From: Elmis aenea
Lineage: Eukaryota; Arthropoda; Insecta; Coleoptera; Elmidae
Direction of reading: 5' to 3'
Length of the DNA: 64,000 nt
Assembly (NCBI GenBank): GCA_947652605.1
Contig: OX393579.1
Span: 25,379,674-25,443,673 of the forward strand
The notes beneath the pieces are model-generated. The model did not search any database. It saw nothing but the letters and a program-made list of their open reading frames with translations, and was not told the origin of the DNA. How positions within the stretch are numbered: the stretch's first letter is position 1; the number at the start of each line of letters is the position of its first letter. Made by a program: the position numbers and the translations under genes. Shown here piece by piece: positions 11,223-22,232 of this stretch.

Positions 11223-11605
11223 AACGGATACAATTTCCTTGTATTGCCCGCAGACGACTCTCGCTGCGTGCTCGATGGGAGCTAAGCGCGTTAAGTTTTG
11301 TTTTATCGATCATGGACGAATCGCGCTGCGCGCTCTGAGTAGTCAAACGGGTTCAATTATCTTTAATCGCCGAAAGACGGCTAAGTGCGTTAAGTTCTCT
11401 TTTATCAATCAGATACGACTCACGATGCGCGCTCGGAGAAGACAAACGGGTACAATTCTCTTTTATCGCTCGATGGGAGGTAAACGCGTAAAGTTTTTTT
11501 TATCGATCATAGACGACTCGCGCTGAGTGCTTGGAGAAAGCAAACGCGTACAATTATCTTTAATCAACAACAGACGCCTCGCGCTCGGCGGAGGCTAAGC
11601 GCGTT
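11223..11605. repeat. 60-bp repeat family, block B2
   Basis: Counterpart of 3441-3815 with about six imperfect units. It keeps the GATGGGAGCTAAGCGCGTTAAG junction and ends CTCGGCGGAGGCTAAGCGCG before the next 18-bp array. Confidence 0.75.
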
Positions 11606-13588
11606 ATCTCGAGCCGAAAACGACTTTCGGGCCGCAAACGACTCCCGGGCCGCAAACTTCTCCCAGATCGCAAACTACTCCCGGGCCGCAAACGACTTCC
11701 GGGCCACAAAACGACTCACGGGCTGCAAACTACTCCCGGGCCGCAAACGACTCCCGGGCCACAAACGACTCCCGGGATGCAAACGACTCCCGGGCCGCCA
11801 ACTACTTCCCAGTCGCAAACTACTCCCGGGCCACAAACTACTCCCCGGCCGCAAACTACTCCCGGGCCGCAAACTACTCCCGGGCCGCAAACGACTCCCG
11901 GGCCGCAAACGACTCCCGGGCCGCAAACAACTCCCGGACCACAAACGACTCCCGGACCGCAAACTACTTCCCAGTCGCAAACTACTCCCGGGCCGCAAAC
12001 GACTTCTGGATCGCAAATGACTCCCGGGCTGCAAACTACTCCCGGGCCACAAACGACTCCCAGGCCGCAAACTACTCTTGGGCCGCAAACTACTCCCGAG
12101 CCGAAAACGACTTCCGGGCCGCAAAAACGACACCCGGACCGCAAACTACACCCGGGCTGCAAACTACTTCCGGGACGCAAACTACTCCCGGGCCGCAAAC
12201 TATTCACGAATCGCAAATGACTCCTGGGCCGCAAACGACTCCCGGGCCGCAAACTTCTCCCGGATCGCAAACTACTCCCGGGCCGCAAACGACTTCCGGG
12301 CCGCAAACGACTCCCGGGCTGCAAACTACTCCCGGGCCGCAAACGACTCCCGGGCCACAAACGACTCCCGGGCTGCAAACGACTCCCGGGCCGCCAACTA
12401 CTTCCCAGTCGCAAACTACTCCTGGGCCACAAACTACTCCCCGGCCGCAAACTACTCCCGGGCCGCAAACTACTCCCGGGCCGCAAACGACTCCCGGGCC
12501 GCAAACGACTCCCGGGCCGTAAACAACTCCCGGACCACAAACGACTCCCGGGCCGCAAACTACTTCCCAGTCGCAAACTACTGCCGGGCCGCAAACGACT
12601 TCTGGATCGCAAATGACTCCCGGGCTGCAAACTACTCCCGGGCCACAAACGACTCCCGGGCCGCAAACTACTCTTGGGCCGCAAACTACTCCTGAGCCGA
12701 AAACGACTTCCGGGCCGCAAAAACGACTCCCGGACCGCAAACTACACCCGGGCTGCAAACTACTTCCGGGACGCAAACTACTCCCGGGCCGCAAACTACT
12801 CACGAATCGCAAATGACTCCCGGGCTGCAAACGACTCCCGGGCCGCAAACTACTCCCGAGCCGAAAACGACTTCCAGGCCGCAAAAACGACTCCCGGGCC
12901 GCAAACTACACCCGGGCTGCAAACTACTTCCGGGACGCAAACTACTCCCGGGCCGCAAACTACTTCCGAATCGCAAATGACTCCCGGGCTGCAAACAACT
13001 CCCGGACCGCAAACGACTCCCGGGCCGCAAACTACTTCCCAGTCGCAAACTATTCCCGGGCCGCAAATGACTCCCGGGCCGCAAACTACTCCTGAGCCGA
13101 AAACGACTTCCAGGCCGCAAAAACGACTCCCGGGCCGCAAACTACACCCGGGCTGCAAACTACTTCCGGGACGCAAACTACTCCCGGGCCGCAAACTACT
13201 TCCGAATCGCAAATGACTCCCGGGCTGCAAACAACTCCCGGACCGCAAACGACTCCCGGGCCGCAAACTACTTCCCAGTCGCAAACTATTCCCGGGCCGC
13301 AAATGACTCCCGGGCTGCAAACTACTCCCGGGCCACAAACGACTCCCGGGCCGCAGACTACTCTTGGGCAGCAAACTACTCCCGAGCCGAAAACGACTTC
13401 TGGGCCGCAAAAACGACTCCCGGGCCGCAAACTACACCCGGGCTGCAAACTACTCCGGGGCCGCAAACTACTCCCGAATCGCAAATGACTCCCGGGCTGC
13501 AAACTATTCCCGGGCCACAAACGACTCCCGGGCCGCAAACTACTCTTGGGCCGCAAACGACTCCAGGGGCCGCAAAGGACTCCCGGGA
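11606..13588. repeat. 18-bp minisatellite array B2 (about 110 copies)
   Basis: Same monomer. Higher-order blocks are very clear here: a module containing GAGCCGAAAACGACTTC, then an expanded GCAAAAACGACTCCCGG monomer, then TACACCCGGGCTGC and CTTCCGGGACGC, recurs near 12100, 12695, 12860, 13095 and 13385. Adjacent modules are nearly identical, which implies recent unequal exchange. Confidence 0.93.
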
Positions 13589-13905
13589 TATCGATATGTA
13601 GAACGTTTTTTTGTGAGCCACCTCTGTCTACGCACCCTTTACATAGGATACACGGCCACGTCCAAAAGCCACCCCCCAACTGTCTGTCCGTTTACCCTAA
13701 AATACATCGCGATTTGGAGTGCTCGAAAGCGCAATCAAAGGAACAAACATGTTCACGTTTTTTTTTGTAACCCCAAAATTTCCAATTATTTCCTTTCCCG
13801 TCAGTTGCAGTCGAACATTTTTTTCATACGTACAGTACCCGTCGAAAGTCAATTTTTTCACCGCCTCGCGAGTCTTGGGTGGCTACCATTCTGATAGAAC
13901 TACGC
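13589..13905. repeat. Segment S, copy 3
   Basis: Near-identical to 4349-4655 and 5340-5650 and continuous with the tail of unit B. Confidence 0.82.
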
Positions 13906-14833
13906 CTTTACTTTGCCATTTCGAACGAAACACCCTATATATTTGTGTTCGTCGTAAAACGAAAAGTCACCGTGTACAGAAGTGCACATATGCTCAGAAA
14001 ATACGGATTGTTGCACATATCACATGTTTAAAATTTGGTTTGTCTGAAATCAAAACTAAATGAAAAAAAGGGGGCGAGCCTGATTTCAGTTACACTCGGT
14101 ATGCATCGTTGTCATAAAATTTTTACATAATGTATACTTTTTAAAATCTCCTATTAAAAACAAAAAGCATTTTACCGGAACTGGAAATGAACTGTTGGCA
14201 CCGAACCGGGTGCCGATATCATTATAAAATATAAACCGGTGGTTCGGAACGTAAACCGAACAATTAAAATTTATCGAGCCGGTAACCGGAACTGAACCGT
14301 TTTTTTGCGGTTCGGTTCCCTCTTTACAACAGTTATTTTTATAATTACAAACAAATATTAAATTGGCTATTAAATTTATTTATCAACTATAACTTAAAAT
14401 CTCATTACAAAAAACATTACCTTTAAAATAAATAAAATATTAATTTCGGATTGGTTAAATAAACAAAAACCCTATTAATAGTTTCAATATGTTTTGCGAC
14501 CCAAAATAAAATTCTCACGAAACCACAGTTTAAGAAACACTGCTATAGTCAATACAAGCTGTTTTCTTTTATGGTAGGCGGATAAAAACCATGTTCCTTC
14601 TGAGTTTATTTATTTCTCAATTTAAATATAGGGCATTTACAAAATAGAAAATTAAATTAAAGCTAAAATACTTAAGAATTATATATTTTATTTGCCATTT
14701 TGATAACTGCGTACAAAATAAAATTTATTTAATCAGAGACTTGTTTCATCTTTAATGTAATGGGTAGTTAAGGACAAAAATATTAAATAATTATTGTTTT
14801 ACAATTGAATTTTTGAAAGATGTTAACATTAAA
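13906..14833. repeat. AT-rich tail of unit B
   Basis: Counterpart of 5651-6587 with small indels. The CCGG-rich stretch is at about 14172-14330 and the hAT-like terminus ends at 14542. Confidence 0.6.
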
Positions 14834-15493
14834 CAATAGTACACAATTTAATTAGTCAATGGCCATATGTGTTGGCATTTTATGTACTATAATTTAAAAA
14901 AATTGCCAATCCATTAATTTGTTCAATTAAAATTCGACGATTTGCTATGGCTCTAGTTTTGCAAACATCTTGTCCAGGCAGTTGTTTTTTCATTTAAAAT
15001 GGTTGGATAGTGAGATGAACTTTTTTACTCGCTTGCAGATCACATAATCAAAACCTCTATCTGCTAAAATAAACTGTCCTTTTTTTAAGACCTCTTAGAA
15101 ACCACATTTTTCCACCAACTATCTGGCGTACTACTATCATTAACGTCAGAGACATGAGCAATATTCCGTATAGCCGACTAACACTTTAAGCGTATTTGTA
15201 TTTTTATAAGTTGAAAAAGTTGCTTGTTGAATTATCGTATCTTGATTTCTTGCCATCAGAATTTCTGTGCAGTCTATAATAAAATCGTACTCAAGCTACG
15301 ACCTTTTTCGTGCTATAGACAGAAAATCTAAAGTTTTTAATTTTGAATATATATGATTAGTCCAAAAAGTTATTACCCTATTCCTATTGTCTACATCAAA
15401 CATCATCGGTAACGTTTGGTAATAAAAATCGTGCCTATATTTCATAAGAGTTAATAATATTTCATCCTCCGTACTTGAAGCACACACACGAGT
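14834..15493 (-). pseudogene. DDE_Tnp_4-type transposase relic, copy C
   Basis: Same broken transposase as 1-660, without the deletion seen in copy B. It carries the same frameshifts as copy A, so the gene was already dead before the macro-repeat was duplicated. Confidence 0.7.
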
Positions 15494-16522
15494 GCTTGTT
15501 AAAAAAATCGCTTCTCACTTGAAATTCTGAAAACATACCTGCAATAAAACAGCTGTTTAGTTACGAAGTGAAAAATTCAAATAACTTATTAAAACAAATG
15601 AATCATTCATACCCATTACCTATAAATTGTTAAGCGTTGGTGTATAGGGGGCTGCAAACCTCGTAGTTGAACCCTGTCGCTCGGCTGCAACTTCACGTGT
15701 AAACAAAACAGAGTATACGGACTGTCAATAAATTAATCGGAAATAATTAACATTCATACATTCGCCGACAATCTAAAAATAATTTTAAACAATTAAATAT
15801 GCCACATCACCCACTTTCAGAATATCACCTGTTAACTTTCCGGCAAAACTGCAAACGTTTTACTCAGATCTGTACATAGGCATCTTTCAAGAACGGTTTT
15901 CACTTTTCATATGTTGTAATTTCTGTGGTTGTAATTAATTCCATCTGTTCTGTTGTGACATCAGCGAGCACGTAAATAATGATATCGTCAATTGTATTTA
16001 ACAGTAATTAAAACTTAATTTCACTCACATTTCACATACTGTTCTTGCACGGCCAAAGCGTACAGAAACACCGGTCACTGCACTGCCCGGCCGTGATAGC
16101 GCTTATCTGTAATGCGCCGTGCCGTGAACGATCGAAAAAATGAAAATCCGTGAAAACAGAAAAACGGCCGGTCAGATTGGGCCGAAATTTTCGGGATGCA
16201 TTTTCCCACTCGAAAAACACGACCGGTGAAAATTTGAACGGTCGAGAAGCCGTTTTCGCGGTAGCACGAGCTAAATAGCGTCACTTAGTTTGTCGACCGA
16301 TCGAAACATCCATTTTACATAGAAAACCCATTAGAGATTTTATTTTTTCGGTTTTTCGCAGATAGCGTTTCCGTCGTCCGAGCTACCGTAACGAAACTCG
16401 GCACAGAGCTAGTTCGTTCTTTCGTACGTTTTTTAAAGCAAACCCCGTATTTTTGCGTCAAGTTTTTCGATTTTTAATTTCGATCCGGGCAAAACGGCGA
16501 ACCTTCACTATACTATCCCAAC
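14834..16522. repeat. Macro-repeat unit C, truncated
   Basis: Matches 1-1688 almost base for base, including the diagnostic bases that separate A from B. It stops at TATCCCAAC and is followed by unrelated AT-rich DNA, so the GC-rich block is absent on this side. Confidence 0.88.
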
Positions 16523-18245
16523 AAGATGGTAACATTATTTAAACTTTAAAAAAAAGTACAGACCAAATCAAATTCGATTATCAGCGTTGGTGCCGATAAA
16601 TTATCATATAAACGCAATAACTAAAAAAAAATTAATTTTTGACAATGATTTTAAATAGTTTGTAAAGACAAGTAACAGTCGGATATAAAAATGTAAAAAT
16701 ATACGGGGAGTTTCATTTAAAAAAACTGTTTTTTTCGTGTTGAAAGTTTAATGTTTAGCCAATTTAACCGGGCATAAGGAACACCCTGTGTGTGTGTATG
16801 ATTTGAAAATTTTAACTGGTCAGCAATCACTATAATATTATTGCCAACTAAAGTATCAAGGGAATTCGTTCTCACATTGCTAAGTTAGGAAATATATTAA
16901 CATTTTTCCAAGTTCTGTTCCTGTCAATTTTTTTAAAAAACTTGAAAAACTCAAAAGCGGTTAATTTTGGGTTCATAAAACCTTACATTTAAAAAAAAAA
17001 AACTTTAATTTAAAATTTAACAAACGAAAAATATACAGGGTATTTTATTTAAAGGGATAAAGTTACGTATCGGTGTGCAAAAACAAAACACTCCGAATAG
17101 TTTAAGGTTATGTAGAAAATGATCACAAACATTTTTTATACTAAACTTTGCTTTTTGTACACACTGTATTAAAACATTATAGATTAAAATTTTGAAATTT
17201 TTTTTCAATTTTGTGCTAAAAATTTAAAAAACAATGTACCTAGTCATTTTGGAAATTAGTTATTTATTGTGTAAAGGTTAAGTATGTATTTCAAAAATCT
17301 GACTCAAATTTTCAACCACACTGGTTGGCATAAGTTGTTATGCCTGCAAGTTAATGTTTTCAAAAAAAAAAATCAATAAGGACAAATTTGATAACCAAGA
17401 TACAGCTTAGACAGTTCGTCAAGAAATGTTTTGCCTTATTTAAAACATTTAGCACAATTAAAAAGTCGAAGATTGTTCAAAGTCTAAATTTTCGATTAAT
17501 TTTCATTACAAATTTTTTCGAATTAAGTGATTTGTTTTTTTTTTATTATTAGTCAACGTAAAACTTATGTACCTACTCATAATGGAGTAGGATTATAATT
17601 AGCCTGTATACAGCCCTTTAATACATTTCAAATGTTTTATTGTTTGAAAGAATAGGACTGTTAAATTCTGTACAATCTTTTGAGACGTAAAACCCCACAT
17701 TTGCACATTTTGTACGTAAAAGTCCACTTCCCGTGTGACAGGAAATGATCTTAACCTTTCGTATCTAAATAACATCCTGTACATACTTTAAATATTAGAA
17801 TTCTTTATCAAGTGTTTGTAACTGTGGGCGTTTGTTTTTTCTAACAGGGTAATAATTTCAAAAAAGTAGACAAACCAAGTTAAGTTATCTCTCGTTTCCA
17901 AGTAATGACCCTTATCTTAAGTAAAAACGTTCTACATTAAGTGGAAGCTTAATGTCTTGGGCTTTGGTTAGGTTCATAAAACACTGACTGGGATTTTCAT
18001 TAAAAAAAATTGAATTATGCCGTCCGCTTTTGATATTTTTTCAGAAATAATTAAAATAAAAAATGCAGTATTTGCTTCGCTCCAATCAAACCCATATGAT
18101 TGCAATGGTTACATTATATTCTACTTTTACTGATTATATATAATTTTACTATAGCAAACTTAAACTTTTCACTTTTCCGTAATTATAATACTGTTATGAA
18201 AACAAAACGTCTTTTGACAACACACCGTTGTAAAAAAAAAATATA
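16523..18245. other. AT-rich intergenic DNA with weak repeat fragments
   Basis: No gene seen. Short pieces resemble the ends of CAGGGTGT-type insect MITEs (ACACCCTGTG near 16790, CAGGGTATTTTATTT near 17036, CATCCTGTAC near 17770), but no complete element can be drawn. Confidence 0.5.
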
Positions 18246-18927
18246 CTGGATGGTCCACATAGAAGGGCCACTATTGGGATCTCGTGAACGGTAAGAATTG
18301 CAAAGAAGTTTAAATTAGACAAATTCTACCGCTTTCTGAAACCTATTCAAGGATGCTTTAATGTTTTAAAAAGTTCCATGGCACGCTAGATAATAAACAA
18401 AAATATATATATTTTTTTAATCGTTAATAACTCGCTTATAGTTGATGGTACAAAAATATTTTTAAGGAAAAAGTTGTAGATTTTTTAGGCACTGTAAAAT
18501 AAAGACATTCAATTGGTTCAATATTGTTTAAATTCCTAAATCAATAACAAACTTGCATTTTTTTAAATGTAAACTATAGTTGGCTATGATCTCAATAAAA
18601 AGCTTTTATTTTCTCTTTTCAATAATATAAGGTTTAATATATTTTGATATTTAACCTTAAAACAAATAAAATTCATCAACAAATCCCTCTGAAGCTATGC
18701 CATAAGTTTAAACAGTATCGAAACAAATGATTATTTTACATCAAGTATAACCGAGTTATTAACGAATGCCCATTTTGTTTTTTGTTTATTATCTAGCGTG
18801 CCATGGAACTTTTTTAAAACATTAAAGCATCACTGGATAGGTCTTAGAAAGGGGAACAATTTGTCTAATTTAAACTCCTTTGAAGCTCTTACCGTTAACT
18901 AGATCCCCTTCTATGTGAACCACCCTG
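18246..18927. mobile_element. Near-palindromic MITE, TA target site
   Basis: The ends pair as CTGGATGGTCCACATAGAAG and its counterpart (minus strand) CAGGGTGGTTCACATAGAAG. Similarity between the arms extends about 200 bp inward, through the shared GTTTATTATCTAGCGTGCCA and GTTAATAACTCG segments. TA flanks both sides (18244-18245, 18928-18929). No coding capacity was seen. The ends and TA target resemble Tc1/mariner-superfamily MITEs. Confidence 0.78.
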
Positions 18928-20959
18928 TATAATACGCTATTACATATTAATAAACGCACCATTTAAAAGTCAAGCTTTCATGGAAAAACTACAAAATATG
19001 ACCTTCTGGCTTAATTAATCTACCAGAATCAGAACTTTATGACAATCAAAAAGTTGGAACTTCGCTTTTACTGGTATATTTTCACGCTAAAGCCAAATTA
19101 TTGTATGCTTTTATTCTATTTATTTTGTGGAAAGTATCATTTAATTACTGCGATTAACAAAGTCCGTCATAGTTTAATATTTTCTTCTTATTGTGCTAAC
19201 ACCGCCATTATAATGACTAACTATAACCACATGCTACAAATTTATTTTAAAACTGTGCAAAGCTTTATATTCAACGATATCTTGAACGCGAGACACCTAA
19301 AAGAGAATTTATGTCCTTGGAACAATGTTTAAAAAAGCTATTACGTACTATGGAGAAAATTAAAAATAAAAATTGTCTTATAAAATATGATACACAGGAA
19401 AATATGCTGCGAGTAAAAAAAAAGACTTCGTAAGCTTGTAGTTTATCAACAATGCCATTATAATAAGCTATTTTAACGGAGCTTTCGATAAAACAAGATA
19501 TTGTTAGTTAAAATTAATGAAGCAGCCACGCCCTAAGCATGGCTGATTATGAATGTCAAACTTGAACCGCGAAAAACCTTAGCACACTTGTCATAACACA
19601 CATTAATTACCTATGCTAATCAAATGATAATATTCCCAAACAATATTAAACATATTATTATAATATTATCACTAAAAACTATTTTTAGATTAACCCATAA
19701 CAGGGTACAAACTTAATAGTGTAAGACATTCATGTTTTAAAATTTGTAGTTAGATATAACGTTTTTATAAATTTTACGTCTTTCATACCCAACTTTTTGG
19801 CAGTAAGAAAATCATAAGTGGTTAAATAAAATAGAAGTTAAAGTTAGGTATTTTTTTCCAGTAACTTTGCGGTTACGTTGATAGTCTGTCAATAAGCAGA
19901 GTTTTTGCAAAAAAAAAATAACATACTTTAGTCGATTTGTAACACTTTTTAATACTTTTTAATGTTGCATACTTTTCATAGCTAAATTTAAAATAAAATA
20001 AATATTAATGCTGCCTAAACAATATCGCAATAAATTGTGTGATAAGCATTTTCAGGGCACTCCACAAAGTGAAATGTGTTCTGGTTGTTGTAATTATTGT
20101 TTGCCTTTTTGGATTGTAATTTACTTCGAACCCAGGTCAACCCTTTTGTATTTGGTTGTTTTAATCGTTATACAAACATACAAATCCTAGTGGAAGTCCT
20201 TTTTCATTAGCCGTAGTAGAACTACCTGAAAACGTTCTTGATGATTACTAACGTAATTTAATTTAGAAGTTGGACTCCAAAGAAATGTTCCAGTTGATGC
20301 TACTTTTTAATTTTGAAACCTGTCAAGATGAATAACCATTCATTTTAAGAATTTCGCTTGACTTAAAATGTATGTAATTGTTGCTTGTATAAAACTTATT
20401 AAATATAAATGATATTTTAAAATCTAAAGAAGTCATTTTGGCGTTGACCTACTTGAAATTAATTAAAAACGCAATAGTAAAGAAAAAATCATGACATTCC
20501 TTTTTTTTGAAATTATAACAGCCACAAATGTAAAAATCCGTACGTTATCCTGACTAAAAATTTTCATTCGAGCTACAATTGCTATAATGAGAAATAAATT
20601 TCCGGTTTATTTAACGGAGCTGCGCATTAATGTGTTTTAATTTTAAGACAAATGTAGCTCAATAAAAGAATAAAATGCATGGATTGCATTTTATAAATTC
20701 TTTATTTAGAAATAAATATATGAGTTTTATTAGTTTTTGATAGCTACTAATTATTAATTTCTGTCAGTTACCTTTTACTTTCCTTAAAGACGTATATTGG
20801 ATATTGGTATGAATTTTTTTCCAAACACACATAATCAGCAGCAAAATGTACCTGCAACAAAAAAAAATGTATTGGTACATAACTGGAAAAAACATTTAAA
20901 TAATAAATATAATATTCTTGGAAAATCTAAAATTTACTGTAATATTAATTTGTTATAAT
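18928..20959. other. AT-rich intergenic DNA
   Basis: I see no supported gene. The open frames at 19039-19332 and 20008-20190 have no recognisable domain and are no longer than chance allows. Confidence 0.5.
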
Positions 20960-21345
20960 CAGGGCATAAAACCGGTTTTTTAAACCGGTTTAAAAAACCG
21001 GTTAACCGCTATTTTTTGTCCGAAAAAGTGATTTTTAACCGAAACCGAAACCGAAACCGTTATTTTTAAAGGCAAAAAAAACGGTAACCTTTAACCAAAA
21101 TAATAAAAAACCGGTTTTTTTAACATCTATTTTTAATTAAAATTACTTTGCAAAAATACAAAATCTATAGATATTAAATGCGATTAGTTTACCGAAAGTC
21201 ATTACTGAACGCTTGAGTGCACATATATTGTAAAATTATAAATAGATAATATCTTTTTATACTTTGCATTCCTAATCTAAATATTGTTAAAAACCGGTTA
21301 ATTTAACCGGTTTTTTAAACCGGGTTTTTAATTTAAATCGGTTTC
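20960..21345. mobile_element. AACCGGTT-rich hAT-like MITE fragment
   Basis: Starts CAGGGCATAAAACCGG and is filled with AACCGGTTTTTTAAACCGG palindromes and a GAAACC triplet repeat. The start and composition match hAT-type non-autonomous elements. No matching right terminus or target duplication was found, so it is probably truncated. Confidence 0.5.
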
Positions 21346-22059
21346 TTACGAGTTTCTTATGAGTTTTGGGTATAGGACATACTTAACAAAAAATGAAGCT
21401 CTCTTAAAGACGAATTCGATGACATAAGAAAATACAGGGGTTTGCATTTGAAAAAATTGAATTACGAGCTTTTGAAAATCAGGAAAGTTGCCACCTATTT
21501 ATGAACACCCTGTATGCGTGACTCAAACTTTTTCGTATCGAGCTAATAGAGCAATGTTTTCTGCATGTCCTTACCAAATTACAACTCTGTGCTTCGAAAC
21601 ATGACTTCAGGAGAATTTTTTTAACAGACTTAAAACCTTGAAAAATTTTGAAAATTATTTTTTTTTAGTGACAAGGCCGCATAAAAACCTATACTATTTT
21701 ATATCGATGTAAAGCTAAAATGAAGGCGGTCAAGAATATTAAATAAAAAATGGGGTGTTATATTTGAAATATAAAAGTTGCTATTGGTTCCAGAGAGGTG
21801 ATTCACCCTGTATATTTAAAAATATTTTTATCGTGTTCGGAAGAAGAAACTGTATGGAATACCGTTTGAATAAACTTTCTATCTCAAACCGTTTAGCCAC
21901 AATCGACCGATCCGCCACTAATGACTCACCCTGTATATGTATTTGCAGAGTAAATACTGCAGTACTTTTTATCCGCAATAATTTACTAAAAGTAGATAAA
22001 ATTCATTTACTATCAAAATTTAGATTTAGCACTCGGTGATGCCCGATTACATCAAAATA
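21346..22059. other. Cluster of CACCCTGTATA-type repeat ends
   Basis: Non-coding. ACACCCTGTATGCG (near 21508), TCACCCTGTATATTT (near 21802) and TCACCCTGTATATG (near 21926) are three same-orientation ends of CAGGGTG-type elements, all decayed. Confidence 0.45.
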
Positions 22060-22232
22060 CAGTAGAACCTCTATTATCCGGACTGTACAGAATAAATAAT
22101 TGTTTGAGAAAACATTGCTGAATATACGTATTTGTTGCGTGTCACGTGAAAAACAGTGTCCTCTATCAAATGCATCACAAAACAATAATTTTGTATAGGT
22201 ACGGATATGCATACATGTATTATGTGATTATA

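Larger units (their letters stand above)
6588..14833. repeat. Macro-repeat unit B
   Basis: This is the second copy of the macro-repeat, longer than A because its 18-bp arrays are larger (8301-11222 and 11606-13588). It has only one copy of segment S. A 262-bp deletion relative to A and C falls after 6681, at a shared ATT. The bases just before the hairpin block (7998-8013) also differ from A and C. Confidence 0.9.

Noticed and set aside
8904..11285. 793-codon open frame of QTTPGP and ANDSRA repeats, mucin-like
   Set aside because: The 18-bp monomer is open in every frame, the reading drifts between unrelated repeat peptides at monomer length changes, equal-quality frames overlap on the other strand, and there is no signal peptide or splice evidence.
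1..16522. rDNA intergenic spacer
   Set aside because: The nested subrepeats are suggestive, but no 18S, 28S or 5.8S sequence lies between units, and a transposase relic does.
19039..19332. 97-codon open frame
   Set aside because: No domain, no conserved motif and no splice context; within chance for this composition.
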